Notes: generated by a model from the letters alone, not told the origin. Positions 1 to 8,507 are shown, counted from the first letter of the stretch. The stretch: DNA of 64,000 nt from Azospirillum brasilense (GCF_001315015.1 NZ_CP012915.1:124001-188000); one strand, 5' to 3'. Program-made: numbers and translations.

Positions 1-765
1 CCGTTGCAGGGGCTGAACTGGTTCTTCGACCACGCCGAGACGATCAGCGAGCGCAACATCGACCGCATCGCGGCGCTTGGCGGCGGCATCGCCGTGCAGC
101 ACCGCATGGCCTATCAGGGCGAGTATTTCGTGGAGCGCTACGGCGCCAAGGCCGCCGAGGCCACGCCGCCCATCGCGAAGATGATGGCCGCCGGGGTGCC
201 GGTGGGCGCCGGGACGGACGCCACCCGTGTGGCGAGCTACAATCCCTGGGTTTCGCTGTCCTGGCTGGTCACCGGCAAGACGGTGGGCGGGCTGTCGCTC
301 TACCCGATGGCCAACCGCCTGGACCGCGAGACGGCGCTGCGCCTGTGGACGGAGGCCAACACCTGGTTCTCCAACGAGCAGGGCAGGAAGGGCCGGATCG
401 AGGCCGGGCAGCTCGCCGACGCGGCGCTGCTCAGCGACGACTACATGGCCGTGCCGGAGGACCGCATCCCCCACATCCGTTCGGTCCTGACCCTGCTGGG
501 CGGCGCCGTGGTGCATGGCGAGGGCGATTACGACACGCTCGCCCCGCCGCTGCCCAAGCCGATGCCCGACTGGTCGCCGGTCGCCACAGTCGGCGGCTAT
601 CACCGCGATCCCAGGACGGTGCAGAAGCAGGCGGCGGAGTGCGGCTGCCATTCCGGCTGCGCGGTGCACGGCCACGACCACGCGGCGGCGCTGGGCGCCG
701 ACGTGCCTTCGTCCGACGCGCGCAGCTTCTGGGGCGTGTTCGGCTGCGGCTGCTGGGCGGTGTGA
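1..765 (+). CDS. YtcJ-like amidohydrolase, C-terminal part (5' end outside window)
   Basis: The frame is open from the first base, so only the last 254 residues are present and the metal-binding N-terminal half is missing. The visible part has the late-barrel signature of the amidohydrolase superfamily (AGVPVGAGTD, residues 64-73 of the fragment, with the conserved Asp). The usual beta-sandwich return (GRIEAGQLADAALL) follows. The family hydrolyses C-N bonds in the cytosol; the substrate here is unknown. The last ~45 residues form an unusual Cys/His-rich tail (ECGCHSGC, HGHDH, GCGCWAV). A DoxX protein, an exporter and a porin follow on the same strand after a 14-bp gap, so this is probably the first visible gene of a four-gene operon. 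Confidence 0.8.
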   Translation, partial: PLQGLNWFFDHAETISERNIDRIAALGGGIAVQHRMAYQGEYFVERYGAKAAEATPPIAKMMAAGVPVGAGTDATRVASYNPWVSLSWLVTGKTVGGLSLYPMANRLDRETALRLWTEANTWFSNEQGRKGRIEAGQLADAALLSDDYMAVPEDRIPHIRSVLTLLGGAVVHGEGDYDTLAPPLPKPMPDWSPVATVGGYHRDPRTVQKQAAECGCHSGCAVHGHDHAAALGADVPSSDARSFWGVFGCGCWAV

Positions 766-779
766 GGGGGAACGCGACG

Positions 780-1220
780 ATGGCCGACACCCTCTCCACG
801 CGCAAGGACGCCATTGCGCCGGTCGCCGCCCTGCTCGACTGGCCGGGGACCGCCTGGCTCGCCCGCCTCGCGCTGGCGGCCCCCTTCGTCGTCAGCGGGC
901 TGGTCAAGCTGACGGACTTCAACGGCGCCGTGGCGGAGGCGGCGGGGCTGGGGCTCGGCCTGCCGGTTCTCGTCGCGGTGGCGGTGATCGTCACCCAGCT
1001 CGGCGGGTCGGTGCTGTTTCTGACACGGCGCTGGTGCTGGCTCGGCGCCGGGATTCTCGCCGGCTTCACGGTGGTCGCCACACTGCTCGCCCACGCCTTC
1101 TGGACCTATGAGGGGCCGGACCGCGCGCGGCAGACCGCCACCTTCCTGGAGCATCTGGCCATTGTCGGCGGCTTCGCGGCGGCGGCGGTGCTGAGCCATC
1201 GCCGGGGAGGGCGCGCATGA
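780..1220 (+). CDS. DoxX family integral membrane protein
   Basis: A 146-residue protein with about four hydrophobic segments. It has the DoxX pattern of an N-terminal amphipathic stretch, then APFVVSGLVKLTDF, two hydrophobic hairpins and a final helix near the C-terminus. DoxX-type proteins sit in the inner membrane and are tied to quinone or thiol redox chemistry, but their roles are poorly known. The ATG at 780 follows GAGGGGGAACG, a good Shine-Dalgarno, 14 bp after the amidohydrolase stop. The stop overlaps the start of the next gene (ATGA), which indicates translational coupling. Confidence 0.8.
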   Translation: MADTLSTRKDAIAPVAALLDWPGTAWLARLALAAPFVVSGLVKLTDFNGAVAEAAGLGLGLPVLVAVAVIVTQLGGSVLFLTRRWCWLGAGILAGFTVVATLLAHAFWTYEGPDRARQTATFLEHLAIVGGFAAAAVLSHRRGGRA

Positions 1221-2854
1221 CCGCCGAGGCCGTCCCGAACCCCGGGAAAAAGCCGCCCGCCTCCAAGCCCGCCGGCGCCTTCGCGCCGCTGCGCAACCGG
1301 CTGTTCGCCGTGCTGTGGGTGGCGGCCGTGCTGGGCAACGTCGGCACCTTCATGCGCGACGTGGCGAGCGCGTGGCTGGTGCTCGATCTGTCGGGATCGC
1401 CCTCCACCGTCGCGCTGATCCAGGCGGCGGGCTCGCTGCCCATCTTCCTGCTGGCGATCCCGGCGGGGGTGCTGTCGGACATCATGGACCGGCGGCGGAT
1501 GCTGATCGTCATCCAGTGCCTGCTCGCCTGCGTCAGCGCCGCGCTGATGATCCAGGCGTGGCTGGGCGTCGCCAGCGTCGCCTCCATCGCCGGGCTGACC
1601 TTCCTCGGCGGGGTCGGGGCGGCGCTGATGGCGCCGGTCTGGCAGTCCATCGTGCCGGAGCTGGTTCCACGCGGCGAGCTGAAGGGCGCCGTCGCGTTGA
1701 ACAGCCTGGGCATCAACATCGCCCGCGCCATCGGCCCGGCGGCGGGCGGCGCCATCCTGGCCGCCGCCGGGGCCGCCGCCACCTACGCGGTGGATGTGAG
1801 TTCCTACATCATCGTCATCGCCGCCCTGCTGTGGTGGCGGCGCACCCCCGATGCCCGCGACGATCTGTCGGAGCAGTTTGGCGGCGCCCTGCGCGCCGGG
1901 CTGCGCTACGCCCGGGCCAGCAAGGAGCTGCACCGCGTCTTCCTGCGCGCCGGCCTGTTCTTCGCCTGCGCCAGCGCCCTGTGGGCCCTGCTGCCCATCG
2001 TCGCCGGACCGATGCTGGGCGGCGGGCCGGGCTTCTATGGCCTGCTGCTCGGCGCCGTGGGGGCGGGGGCCATCGGCGGGGCGACCGTCCTGCCGCGCGT
2101 CCGCGAACGGCTGGGCGCGGATGGCCTGATGCTGGCGGCGGCGCTGGTCACCGCCGTCGTCATGGGCATTCTGGCCCTGGCCCCGCCGCGCTGGCTGGCG
2201 CTGCCGGTCCTGCTGGGCGCCGGTGCGGCGTGGATCGCCGTGTTGACGACGCTGAGCGCCACCACCCAGGCCATCCTGCCCAACTGGGTGCGCGGGCGTG
2301 GGCTGGCGCTCTACCTGACCGTCTTCAACGGCGCCCTGACGGCGGGCAGCCTCGGCTGGGGCGCGCTGGCCGATGCCATCGGCGTGCCTGCCACCCTGTG
2401 GGTCAGCGCCATTGGGCTTCTGGCTGTCGCGGTGCTGTCCCGCGCGGTGCCGCTGCCGGAGGGCGAGGCCGACCTCACCCCCTCCAACCACTGGCCGGAG
2501 CCGTTGACCGCCGAGCCGGTGCGCAACGACCGCGGCCCGGTGCTCATCACCATCGAGTACCGGGTGGCCGCCGCCGACCAGCACGCTTTCCACGCGGCGC
2601 TGCGCCGCCTGTCGGAGGCGCGGCGGCGGGACGGCGCCTACGCCTGGGGCGTCAGCCAGGATTCCGGCGATCCGGAGCGGGTGCTGGAGTGGTTCTTCGT
2701 GGAATCCTGGGCGGAGCACCAGCGCCAACACCGCCGGGTGTCACACGCCGACGCGGACGTGCAGAAGGAGGCGCTGGCCTTCCACCGCGGCGACGGTCCG
2801 CCGCGGGTGTCGCATTTCCTGGCGCTGGAGCACGGCGTGGGAAAGGCGTCGTGA
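1217..2854 (+). CDS. MFS exporter, EntS-like (transmembrane secretion effector family)
   Basis: A 545-residue transporter. Residues ~25-430 hold 10-12 hydrophobic helices with the MFS motif-A-like loop GVLSDIMDRRR between helices 2 and 3. Residues ~440-545 form a soluble tail (ITIEYRVAAADQHAFHAAL, then VESWAEHQRQHRRVSHAD) that resembles an antibiotic-biosynthesis-monooxygenase ferredoxin-like fold. This arrangement is typical of the EntS-related MFS_3 family, which exports siderophores or other small molecules. The start overlaps the DoxX stop by 4 nt, and the porin start overlaps this gene's stop. Paired with an outer-membrane channel it could form an export or uptake route for whatever the amidohydrolase acts on; that link is inferred. 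Confidence 0.85.
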   Translation: MTAEAVPNPGKKPPASKPAGAFAPLRNRLFAVLWVAAVLGNVGTFMRDVASAWLVLDLSGSPSTVALIQAAGSLPIFLLAIPAGVLSDIMDRRRMLIVIQCLLACVSAALMIQAWLGVASVASIAGLTFLGGVGAALMAPVWQSIVPELVPRGELKGAVALNSLGINIARAIGPAAGGAILAAAGAAATYAVDVSSYIIVIAALLWWRRTPDARDDLSEQFGGALRAGLRYARASKELHRVFLRAGLFFACASALWALLPIVAGPMLGGGPGFYGLLLGAVGAGAIGGATVLPRVRERLGADGLMLAAALVTAVVMGILALAPPRWLALPVLLGAGAAWIAVLTTLSATTQAILPNWVRGRGLALYLTVFNGALTAGSLGWGALADAIGVPATLWVSAIGLLAVAVLSRAVPLPEGEADLTPSNHWPEPLTAEPVRNDRGPVLITIEYRVAAADQHAFHAALRRLSEARRRDGAYAWGVSQDSGDPERVLEWFFVESWAEHQRQHRRVSHADADVQKEALAFHRGDGPPRVSHFLALEHGVGKAS

Positions 2855-4257
2855 GGCGGTGGCGCGGGGCGCTGGTCGCGGCTCTGCTGCTCCAGTCCGC
2901 CCCGGCTCTCGCGGACACACCGCCCCCGCCGCTGACCAACAGCCGCTACGATGAGGATTACCGCTACCTCCTCGACCCCGCGGCGGGCAGCGGCGCCTTC
3001 TGGGAGCGGTTCAAGGCGGTCCCGCTCAGCCCCGGCGGCACGGTTTCCCTGTCCACCGGGCTGGAGGCGCGGCTGCGCGGCGAGGCCGTGCGCAACAGCG
3101 GCTGGGGGCAGGACGAGCCGAGGAACGACGCCTACGGCCTGTGGCGCCTGCTGCCCTACGCCGACCTGCGTGCGGGGTCGGCCCTGCGCGTCTTCGGGCA
3201 GCTCGTGATGGCCGGCTCGGCGGGCAAGCTCGGGCCGGAGGGGGCGCCGGACGTCGATCGTACCGACCTGCTGCAGGGCTTCGCCGACCTCTCCGTCCCG
3301 CTGGGGGACGCGCAGGGCACGCTGCGGGCGGGGCGCCAGATGCTCGCCTACGGGTCGGAACGGTTGATCAGCCTGCGCTACGGCGCCAACGTGCCGCGCG
3401 CCTTCGACGCGGTCACGGGCATCGTGACCGCCGGCCCCTGGCGGGTGGACGGCTTCATCGGCCGCCCGGTCCGCGCGGCGCCCGACCTGTTCGACGACCG
3501 GCGCGACGGCGGGCGCTCCGCCTGGGGGCTGTACGCCACGCGCGGCGCGGGGTCGGGCTGGGGGACGGGGTTGGACGCCTACTACATCGGCTACGGCAAC
3601 CGGGCGGCATCCTTCGAGGGCGGGCAGGGGCGGGAGGAGCGGCACACGCTGGGCACCCGCCTGTTCGGAGAGGCTGACGGATGGGACTGGAACTGGGAGG
3701 CCATGCTCCAGACCGGCCGGATCGACGGCCCGAATGCAGGGGGCGACACCATCGCCGCATGGTCGGTCGCCAGCGACACCGGCCACCGTTGGGACGGCGT
3801 CCCGCTGCGCCCGCGGCTCGGGCTGAAGGCGAACATCGCCAGCGGCGACCGCGATCCCGGCGACGGGCGGCTGGGCACCTTCAACCCTCTCTTCCCCCGC
3901 GCGAAGTATTTCGGGGAGCTGACTCCGGTCGGGCCGCTGAACCTGATGAACCTGCATCCTTCCGTGGATCTGACGCTGTCGGATGAATTCAGCCTGTCCG
4001 CATCGGCCATCGCCTATTGGCGGATGAGCCTGGAGGACGGCGTCTACGACCTGTCCGGCAACCTGCTCCGCTCCGGTGCCGAATCGCGGTCGCGCTACAT
4101 CGGCACGCAGGGGGAGCTTGTGCTGTCCTACGCCGCCGGGCGTACGGTCGAGGGGCTGCTGTCCTACTCGCTGTTCCGGCCCGGCTCCTTCCTTCAGGAC
4201 ACCGGCCCCGCGAAGACGATCCACTTCGTCGGGATGGAGGCGGTGTTCAAATTCTGA
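2851..4257 (+). CDS. Alginate-export-like outer-membrane beta-barrel porin
   Basis: A 468-residue protein beginning at GTG 2851, which overlaps the MFS stop. It starts with a short signal peptide (VRRWRGALVAALLLQSAPALA). The rest has alternating beta-strand character with aromatic girdles and ends in Phe (EAVFKF), the classic terminal signature for BAM-dependent barrel insertion. Segments such as LRAGRQMLAYGSERLIS and YGNRAASFEGGQGREERHTLGTRLFGE match the alginate_exp porin family, whose members make monomeric ~18-strand channels for diverse solutes. It is the last gene of the operon. The transported compound is not known. Confidence 0.8.
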   Translation: MRRWRGALVAALLLQSAPALADTPPPPLTNSRYDEDYRYLLDPAAGSGAFWERFKAVPLSPGGTVSLSTGLEARLRGEAVRNSGWGQDEPRNDAYGLWRLLPYADLRAGSALRVFGQLVMAGSAGKLGPEGAPDVDRTDLLQGFADLSVPLGDAQGTLRAGRQMLAYGSERLISLRYGANVPRAFDAVTGIVTAGPWRVDGFIGRPVRAAPDLFDDRRDGGRSAWGLYATRGAGSGWGTGLDAYYIGYGNRAASFEGGQGREERHTLGTRLFGEADGWDWNWEAMLQTGRIDGPNAGGDTIAAWSVASDTGHRWDGVPLRPRLGLKANIASGDRDPGDGRLGTFNPLFPRAKYFGELTPVGPLNLMNLHPSVDLTLSDEFSLSASAIAYWRMSLEDGVYDLSGNLLRSGAESRSRYIGTQGELVLSYAAGRTVEGLLSYSLFRPGSFLQDTGPAKTIHFVGMEAVFKF

Positions 4258-4454
4258 TCCCTCCGGGTGAACCGCTCCCATCCATCGGACGGGTCAAAGG
4301 GGCGAACTTACGGTAACTTGCACCGGCCACCAGGGTCGGCCAGGGTCGGAATATGGAACATCCGCGCGACTGTGCCGTTCCTGCGCCCGAACCGGACCCA
4401 AGCGAACCGGACATACGCCCGGACGTTGGTCCCAGAAGAGGTGGAGGCGATCCC

Positions 4455-5060
4455 ATGAAGCACCAAACCCGTGCCGTCCTGGCGGTGTTCCTGAGCGGCG
4501 CGGTCCTCGCCGGTTGCGCGCCGGCGTCCGAAACCGCACCGCCGTCCGCCGCCATGGCCCCGGCGAGCGTCGAGCCGACGCCGCGGCTGTCCATGGTCGA
4601 GAACGTCCGCTCCACCGCCAAGGTCCGCGGCATCGACAAGGCGGCGCGGACGGTGATCCTGCAATTCCCGGATGGGCGGGAAGAGGCGGTGACCGCCGGA
4701 ACCGAAGTGCGGAACTTCAACCGCATCAAGGTCGGCGACACCGTGCAGATCGAGTACGCCCGCCTGACCAACATCGTTACCCAGCCGCCGGGCGGTGGAC
4801 CGGGCGCCATTCAGCGGAGCAGCACGGACCGCGCTGCGGTCGGCGAGATGCCGCGCGCGTCGGCGATCACCACCACCCAGGTGACGGAGGTTGTCGAGGC
4901 CATCGACCTCAACCGTCGCATGGTCACGCTGCGCGGGCCGCAGGGGCGCACGCGCACGGTTCCGGTCCCGCCGGACGTGCAGGGGCTGGAAACGGTGAAG
5001 CCCGGCGACGAGGTGGTCATCAGCCGGACAGAGGCCGCCACGGTCACCGTGATGCGATAA
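4455..5060 (+). CDS. Putative lipoprotein with two internal beta-domain repeats
   Basis: A 201-residue protein. The ATG at 4455 is preferred over an upstream in-frame ATG (4353) because it directly begins a lipoprotein signal (MKHQTRAVLAVFLSGAVLAGC, lipobox LAGC) and follows AGAGGTGGAGGCG. After a Pro/Ala-rich linker there are two related ~50-residue modules (VRGIDKAARTVILQFPDGRE...VKVGDTVQIEY-like, and VEAIDLNRRMVTLRGPQGR...VKPGDEVVISR). Each resembles a small OB- or copper-binding-like beta barrel. Function is unknown. It stands alone with ~200 bp of upstream DNA and is followed by the tRNA genes on the other strand. Confidence 0.75.
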   Translation: MKHQTRAVLAVFLSGAVLAGCAPASETAPPSAAMAPASVEPTPRLSMVENVRSTAKVRGIDKAARTVILQFPDGREEAVTAGTEVRNFNRIKVGDTVQIEYARLTNIVTQPPGGGPGAIQRSSTDRAAVGEMPRASAITTTQVTEVVEAIDLNRRMVTLRGPQGRTRTVPVPPDVQGLETVKPGDEVVISRTEAATVTVMR

Positions 5061-5108
5061 CCGGTACAAAGACGAGGGGGAGAGGAAAAAGCCACCGATG
5101 AGGGAAGG

Positions 5109-5185
<77 letters not shown>

Positions 5186-5189
5186 AATA

Positions 5190-5265
5190 TGGCTCCGGAT
5201 GCTGGACTCGAACCAGCGACACGCGGATTAACAGTCCGCTGCTCTACCGACTGAGCTAATCCGGA
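5190..5265 (-). tRNA. tRNA-Asn (anticodon GTT)
   Basis: A minus-strand cloverleaf with acceptor TCCGGAT/ATCCGGA, D-arm GCTC/GAGC, anticodon stem GCGGA/TCCGC with loop CTGTTAA (anticodon GTT), T-loop TTCGAGT and an encoded CCA at 5190-5192. It is the first of a two-tRNA unit (Asn-Asp). Confidence 0.97.
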
Positions 5266-5276
5266 ACGGAGGCCGG

Positions 5277-5305
5277 CTTATAAGCCCCTTTCCGGGGGCT
5301 GGCAA
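5277..5305 (-). promoter_or_regulatory. Sigma-70-type promoter of the tRNA-Asn/Asp unit
   Basis: Read on the minus strand, TTGCCA (5305-5300) is separated by exactly 17 nt from TATAAG (5282-5277). Transcription would start a few bases before the tRNA-Asn 5' end at 5265. The GC-rich stretch after the -10 would suit stringent control. Confidence 0.7.
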
Positions 5306-5478
5306 GGGGAAAACGACCCGGCGGCGGGATTTTCTGCGTCACGCCCGCGGCAGCGATGCAGGGCCGTGACAATGGGGCGGAAATGTGGCGAAGGCCTCGC
5401 GCACCGGTTGACAGCGGGCGTGGCTTTCGCTTCCTTCCGGCCCCGGTTCCCGTCACCTGCCGCTGGTCCCCGTTCCCC

Positions 5479-6057
5479 ATGTCCAAGGTCGTTCCCTTCG
5501 CCCAGGCGCGCGAAGCCCTCCTCGCCCGCCTCACCGAACAGCTTCCCCCCTCCACCGAGTGGGCCGGGCGGCTGATGCTGATGCCGGAGGGCAACCGGGT
5601 GGAGCCGATGCCCGCGGCGGAGGCTGTCGAAGTGCTGCGCGCCTTCCGCGCCGGGCTGGGCGAGGCCATTGGCGCCGCCCCCTGCTCGGTCGGCGGCATG
5701 TGGGTGTCGCGGGAGGACTGCCTGGACTGGGACGGGCTGCTGGCCCCGCTGGCGGTGGCCGCCGGCTATGTGGTGGCCGGGGCGACCGGCGGCGCCGGCC
5801 TGTCGGTGGAGCTGTTCCGCTGCAAGGGCGCGCTGGCCGGCTGGGGAGTGCGCGGCCTGCGCGGGGAGGCCGCGGTGGCCCGCTCCGCCGGCTACGCCGT
5901 GGTGATGGTCAGCCGCCGTCCGGACGACCAGGAGATCGTTCTGGACCGCGTCATGGACACCTTCGGCTTCGTGATGCGCAGCCAGGGCGAGCCGGTGGTG
6001 GAAACCGGCGACCTGAACGCCCGGCTGGCCCGCCGGGCCTGCCCGCTGCGGCGTTAA
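5479..6057 (+). CDS. Hypothetical protein
   Basis: A 192-residue protein of unrecognised family. ATG 5479 (MSKVVPFAQAREALLARL) is chosen because the upstream frame reads as low-complexity intergenic translation. The sequence has no signal peptide. It alternates helical stretches with a Gly/Val-rich hydrophobic centre (AVAAGYVVAGATGGAGLSVE) and an Arg-rich C-terminus, so it is probably a soluble cytoplasmic protein. Codon use matches its neighbours. Function cannot be inferred from context: the tRNA pair lies upstream on the other strand and a small opposite-strand gene follows. Confidence 0.6.
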   Translation: MSKVVPFAQAREALLARLTEQLPPSTEWAGRLMLMPEGNRVEPMPAAEAVEVLRAFRAGLGEAIGAAPCSVGGMWVSREDCLDWDGLLAPLAVAAGYVVAGATGGAGLSVELFRCKGALAGWGVRGLRGEAAVARSAGYAVVMVSRRPDDQEIVLDRVMDTFGFVMRSQGEPVVETGDLNARLARRACPLRR

Positions 6058-6066
6058 GAGGGTTCC

Positions 6067-6273
6067 TCAGCGGCTCGGCGCGTTGGCCTGGACGATGCGG
6101 GCGACGGTTTGCAAACGCTGCACGTCGCGCACCTCCAGAACGATGCCCAGGTTCAGCGCGGCGAGCGTGTCGGCCAGGGACCGCATGCTGTCCCGCACCC
6201 GCTCCAGCGCGTCGGGGCCGTGGTCCGATTCGCTGCCGAGGGAACTGACGAAGGCATTGATTTCCAACTGCAT
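6067..6273 (-). CDS. Small hypothetical helical protein
   Basis: A 68-residue protein (MQLEINAFVSSLG...) predicted from composition to be mainly alpha-helical (ALERVRDSMRSLADTLAAL, then VQRLQTVARIV), with heptad-like hydrophobic spacing that could form a helical hairpin or dimer. The minus-strand start is preceded by CGGAGCCGGGCGTAA. It faces the previous gene tail to tail with a 9-bp gap. Family and role are unknown. Confidence 0.5.
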   Translation of the reverse strand: MQLEINAFVSSLGSESDHGPDALERVRDSMRSLADTLAALNLGIVLEVRDVQRLQTVARIVQANAPSR

Positions 6274-6390
6274 TTACGCCCGGCTCCGCCTGTGTGGTGG
6301 GTGCTGTCCCTCAAGGCGTTACTCCGATCCGCGCGGTCCCGTCCATGACGCTTGCGCCATAGGCCGCTGGGCGAATCCTCCCCTTCGCCA

Positions 6391-7389
6391 TTAGGCCGAA
6401 GGGCGGCGGAAGCGCAAGGGCTCGCCGAAGCCGGGGATGGCGAAACGGGCGGGTTCGACTGCCTGCTCGGCCAAAGCGTGGTGCAGTGCCCGGATGGGGG
6501 CGTCGATGCCCTCAGCGGTCAGCTGGAAGGTGCCGAAATGCATGGCGACGCTGTGTCGCGCCCCCAGGTCGCGATGCGCCCGCACGGCGTCCGCCGGGTT
6601 CATGTGCTGGGCCGCCATGAACCAGCGCGGCTCGTAGGCGCCGATGGGCAGCAGGGCGACATCGATGGCGCCGAACCGCCGCCCGATCTCCCGGAAATGC
6701 GGGCAATAGCCGCTGTCGCCCGCGAAATAGACGGCGGCCTCAGGCGTCTCGACCACGAAGCCGCCCCACAGCGTCCGGCGCCGGTCGAAGGGTGTGCGGG
6801 CGGACCAGTGCTGCGCCGGGACGAAGGTGATCCGGGTGCCGTGCGGGCCGGGCAGGCTGTCCCACCAATCCAGCTCATGCACCGCGTCGAAGCCGGCACG
6901 GCGCATCATCGGGCCGTTGCCGAGGCCCGTCATCACCTGCGGCACGCCGCGGCGCCGCGCCAGATGGCGGAGCGTCGGGGCGTCGAGATGGTCGTAGTGG
7001 TTGTGGCTGAGCAGCACCGCGTCGATGGCCGGCAAATCCTCCATCTGCACCGCGGGCGGGCGCACCCGCCGCGGACCCAGCCGTCCGAAGGGGCCGGCAT
7101 GGTCGGAATAGACGGGGTCGGTCAGGAAGGCCGCCCCGCCGATCTGGATCAGGAAGGTCGCCTGCCCGATGAAGGTGACCGCGACCTCGCCCCGCGCCGG
7201 GGTGACGGCGCGGAAGGGGCGGGGCGGTTGCGGGTCCGGCGGCGTCCAGCGCGGGCCGCGCGCCTTGTAGAGCCGCCACAGCTCGCGCGGGCTCTTGTCC
7301 GTGTCGGCGTGGGGGTTGAAGAAACGGCGCCCGTCCCAGTGGTCGGACGGGACGGCGGGAAAGCGGGGCTGGCTGTCGTCGCGCGGCAT
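6391..7389 (-). CDS. MBL-fold metallo-hydrolase, NAPE-PLD/UlaG-like
   Basis: A 332-residue metallo-beta-lactamase-fold enzyme. Residues ~69-92 hold the first strand pair (VTFIGQATFLIQIGG...LTDP). The zinc motif is HNHYDHLD at 129-136, followed by PAQHWSAR with a later His, the FAGDSGYCP Asp motif and a C-terminal MHFGTF His. The order matches the Lactamase_B_2 group, which includes NAPE-hydrolysing phospholipase D-like and UlaG-like hydrolases. It lacks a signal peptide and is likely cytosolic. No substrate can be assigned. It is monocistronic, with an AT-richer spacer beyond its start. Confidence 0.88.
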   Translation of the reverse strand: MPRDDSQPRFPAVPSDHWDGRRFFNPHADTDKSPRELWRLYKARGPRWTPPDPQPPRPFRAVTPARGEVAVTFIGQATFLIQIGGAAFLTDPVYSDHAGPFGRLGPRRVRPPAVQMEDLPAIDAVLLSHNHYDHLDAPTLRHLARRRGVPQVMTGLGNGPMMRRAGFDAVHELDWWDSLPGPHGTRITFVPAQHWSARTPFDRRRTLWGGFVVETPEAAVYFAGDSGYCPHFREIGRRFGAIDVALLPIGAYEPRWFMAAQHMNPADAVRAHRDLGARHSVAMHFGTFQLTAEGIDAPIRALHHALAEQAVEPARFAIPGFGEPLRFRRPSA

Positions 7390-7583
7390 GACACGAGAAG
7401 TGGGGTGGTCCGGCGGCTTTGGCTAGACCGCCGTCTTCCGCGATGCGGCAGGAATTCGGAGTCCGTGATGCAGATAGTCCGAAAAGCTGATTGCTTACCT
7501 ATTAAAGCATTGAAAGCGTTGCATTTTTCGGGGTCTGCTCTGCAATAAGCGCGCGTGTGGTATTAGGTATACCAGAGCATATT

Positions 7584-7632
7584 GGTCTCAACGAACAACG
7601 CCCCCGATAACGCCTCCCAACGATTGGAGACC
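7584..7632 (+). promoter_or_regulatory. 5' leader hairpin that can mask the Shine-Dalgarno of the gene at 7636
   Basis: GGTCTCAACG (7584-7593) is complementary, with small bulges, to CGATTGGAGACC (7621-7632). The 3' arm contains the GGAGA Shine-Dalgarno directly before the ATG at 7636. The core pairing TGGTCTC/GAGACCA is 7 bp. A very similar GGTCTC/GAGACC arrangement occurs before the gene at 11304. Confidence 0.45.
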
Positions 7633-7635
7633 ATC

Positions 7636-7773
7636 ATGAACAGCTCGACCTACACCCACATCGGCAGCGACCGCGCCCCGTCCTCCGCCCTCCAGGCCGT
7701 CCGCGAGTTCCTCGCCGCCTGGCTGCGCGCGACCCCGGCCTACATCGTGTATCGCGCCATCAACGAGCGCTGA
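7636..7773 (+). CDS. Small protein of 45 residues, unknown function
   Basis: Starts at ATG 7636 after TTGGAGACCATC, an excellent Shine-Dalgarno at 5-nt spacing; an in-frame TTG at 7582 is less likely. The protein begins MNSSTYTHIGSDRAPSS and continues with an amphipathic helix (ALQAVREFLAAWLRATPAYIVYRAINER) that could sit on a membrane. It is an independent unit: a ~250-bp spacer with lower GC lies upstream and a strong hairpin starts 24 bp downstream. I do not recognise the family. Confidence 0.6.
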   Translation: MNSSTYTHIGSDRAPSSALQAVREFLAAWLRATPAYIVYRAINER

Positions 7774-7797
7774 TTTACGGGCGCTGATTGTCAAACG

Positions 7798-7821
7798 GGG
7801 GGCGGCCCAGCGGCCGCCCCC
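7798..7821 (+). terminator. GC-rich terminator-like hairpin
   Basis: GGGGGCGGCC (7798-7807) and GGCCGCCCCC (7812-7821) form a perfect 10-bp stem with a CAGC loop, 24 bp after the stop of the 45-residue gene. There is no T-tract beyond GTGTCGTGTTG, so termination may be partial. It also lies downstream of the opposing GST gene. Confidence 0.65.
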
Positions 7822-7865
7822 TGTGTCGTGTTGAAACCGTTGTGTTGAAACCGTTGCGTCCCGGT

Positions 7866-8507
7866 TCAGGGCGACGGCGTGAAATTCCGGTTCCAGACCG
7901 GTTCCAGGTTTGGCAAGGCCAGCACCCGCTCCGCCACGCGCGCGAGCTTCGGGCAATGGTCTGCGAACCAAGCGCGGCGGGGGCGCCAGTGCACCATCGC
8001 CCCGACGTAGAGGTCGAGCGCGCTGAAGCGCTCCCCCAGCACCCACGGACCATCGCTCAACTGCGACTCCAGCCAGAGCCACAGCGTTTTGCGCTGCTCC
8101 ACCATCGCCGCGCCGAGCGCCTCCGGCGCTGCCGTCACCCAGCGCTCCGGATAGTCGCCGTAGGTGAAGGTCGGGTAGACGTTCGCCACCAGCCAGACCA
8201 GCCGCCGCAGGAAGGTGGCGCGCTCCGGCGCGTCCGGCGGCGGGGCCAGTCCGGCGTCCGGGTGCCGTTCGGCCAGCAGCAGCGCGATGGCCGCGCTTTC
8301 CGTCATCACCGTCCCGTCCGGCAGGATCAGTGTGGGGATTTGCCCCAGCGGGTTCAGTGCCAGCAGCCGTCGCCGCGTCTCGCCCGGCGTGTCAAAGCCT
8401 TCGACGTTCTCGAAGACGAAGGGCGCGCCGCATTGGACCAGCATGGCTTCCGTCAGGACGGACCCCCAGCCGGGCGCTCCATAAAGCCTGTAACCCGCTC
8501 CGCTCAT
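7866..8507 (-). CDS. Glutathione S-transferase family protein
   Basis: A 213-residue protein with the GST layout. The N-terminal thioredoxin-like domain (YRLYGAPGWGSVLTEAML, then NPLGQIPTLILPDGTVMTESAAIALLL, with the cis-Pro and ESAAI glutathione-binding motif) is followed by an all-helical domain from about residue 85 containing the FSALDLYVGAMVHWRPR N-capping region. It would conjugate or reduce electrophiles with glutathione in the cytosol. The ATG overlaps the LysR stop (ATGA at 8504-8507), so the two genes form one transcript. Confidence 0.88.
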   Translation of the reverse strand: MSGAGYRLYGAPGWGSVLTEAMLVQCGAPFVFENVEGFDTPGETRRRLLALNPLGQIPTLILPDGTVMTESAAIALLLAERHPDAGLAPPPDAPERATFLRRLVWLVANVYPTFTYGDYPERWVTAAPEALGAAMVEQRKTLWLWLESQLSDGPWVLGERFSALDLYVGAMVHWRPRRAWFADHCPKLARVAERVLALPNLEPVWNRNFTPSP

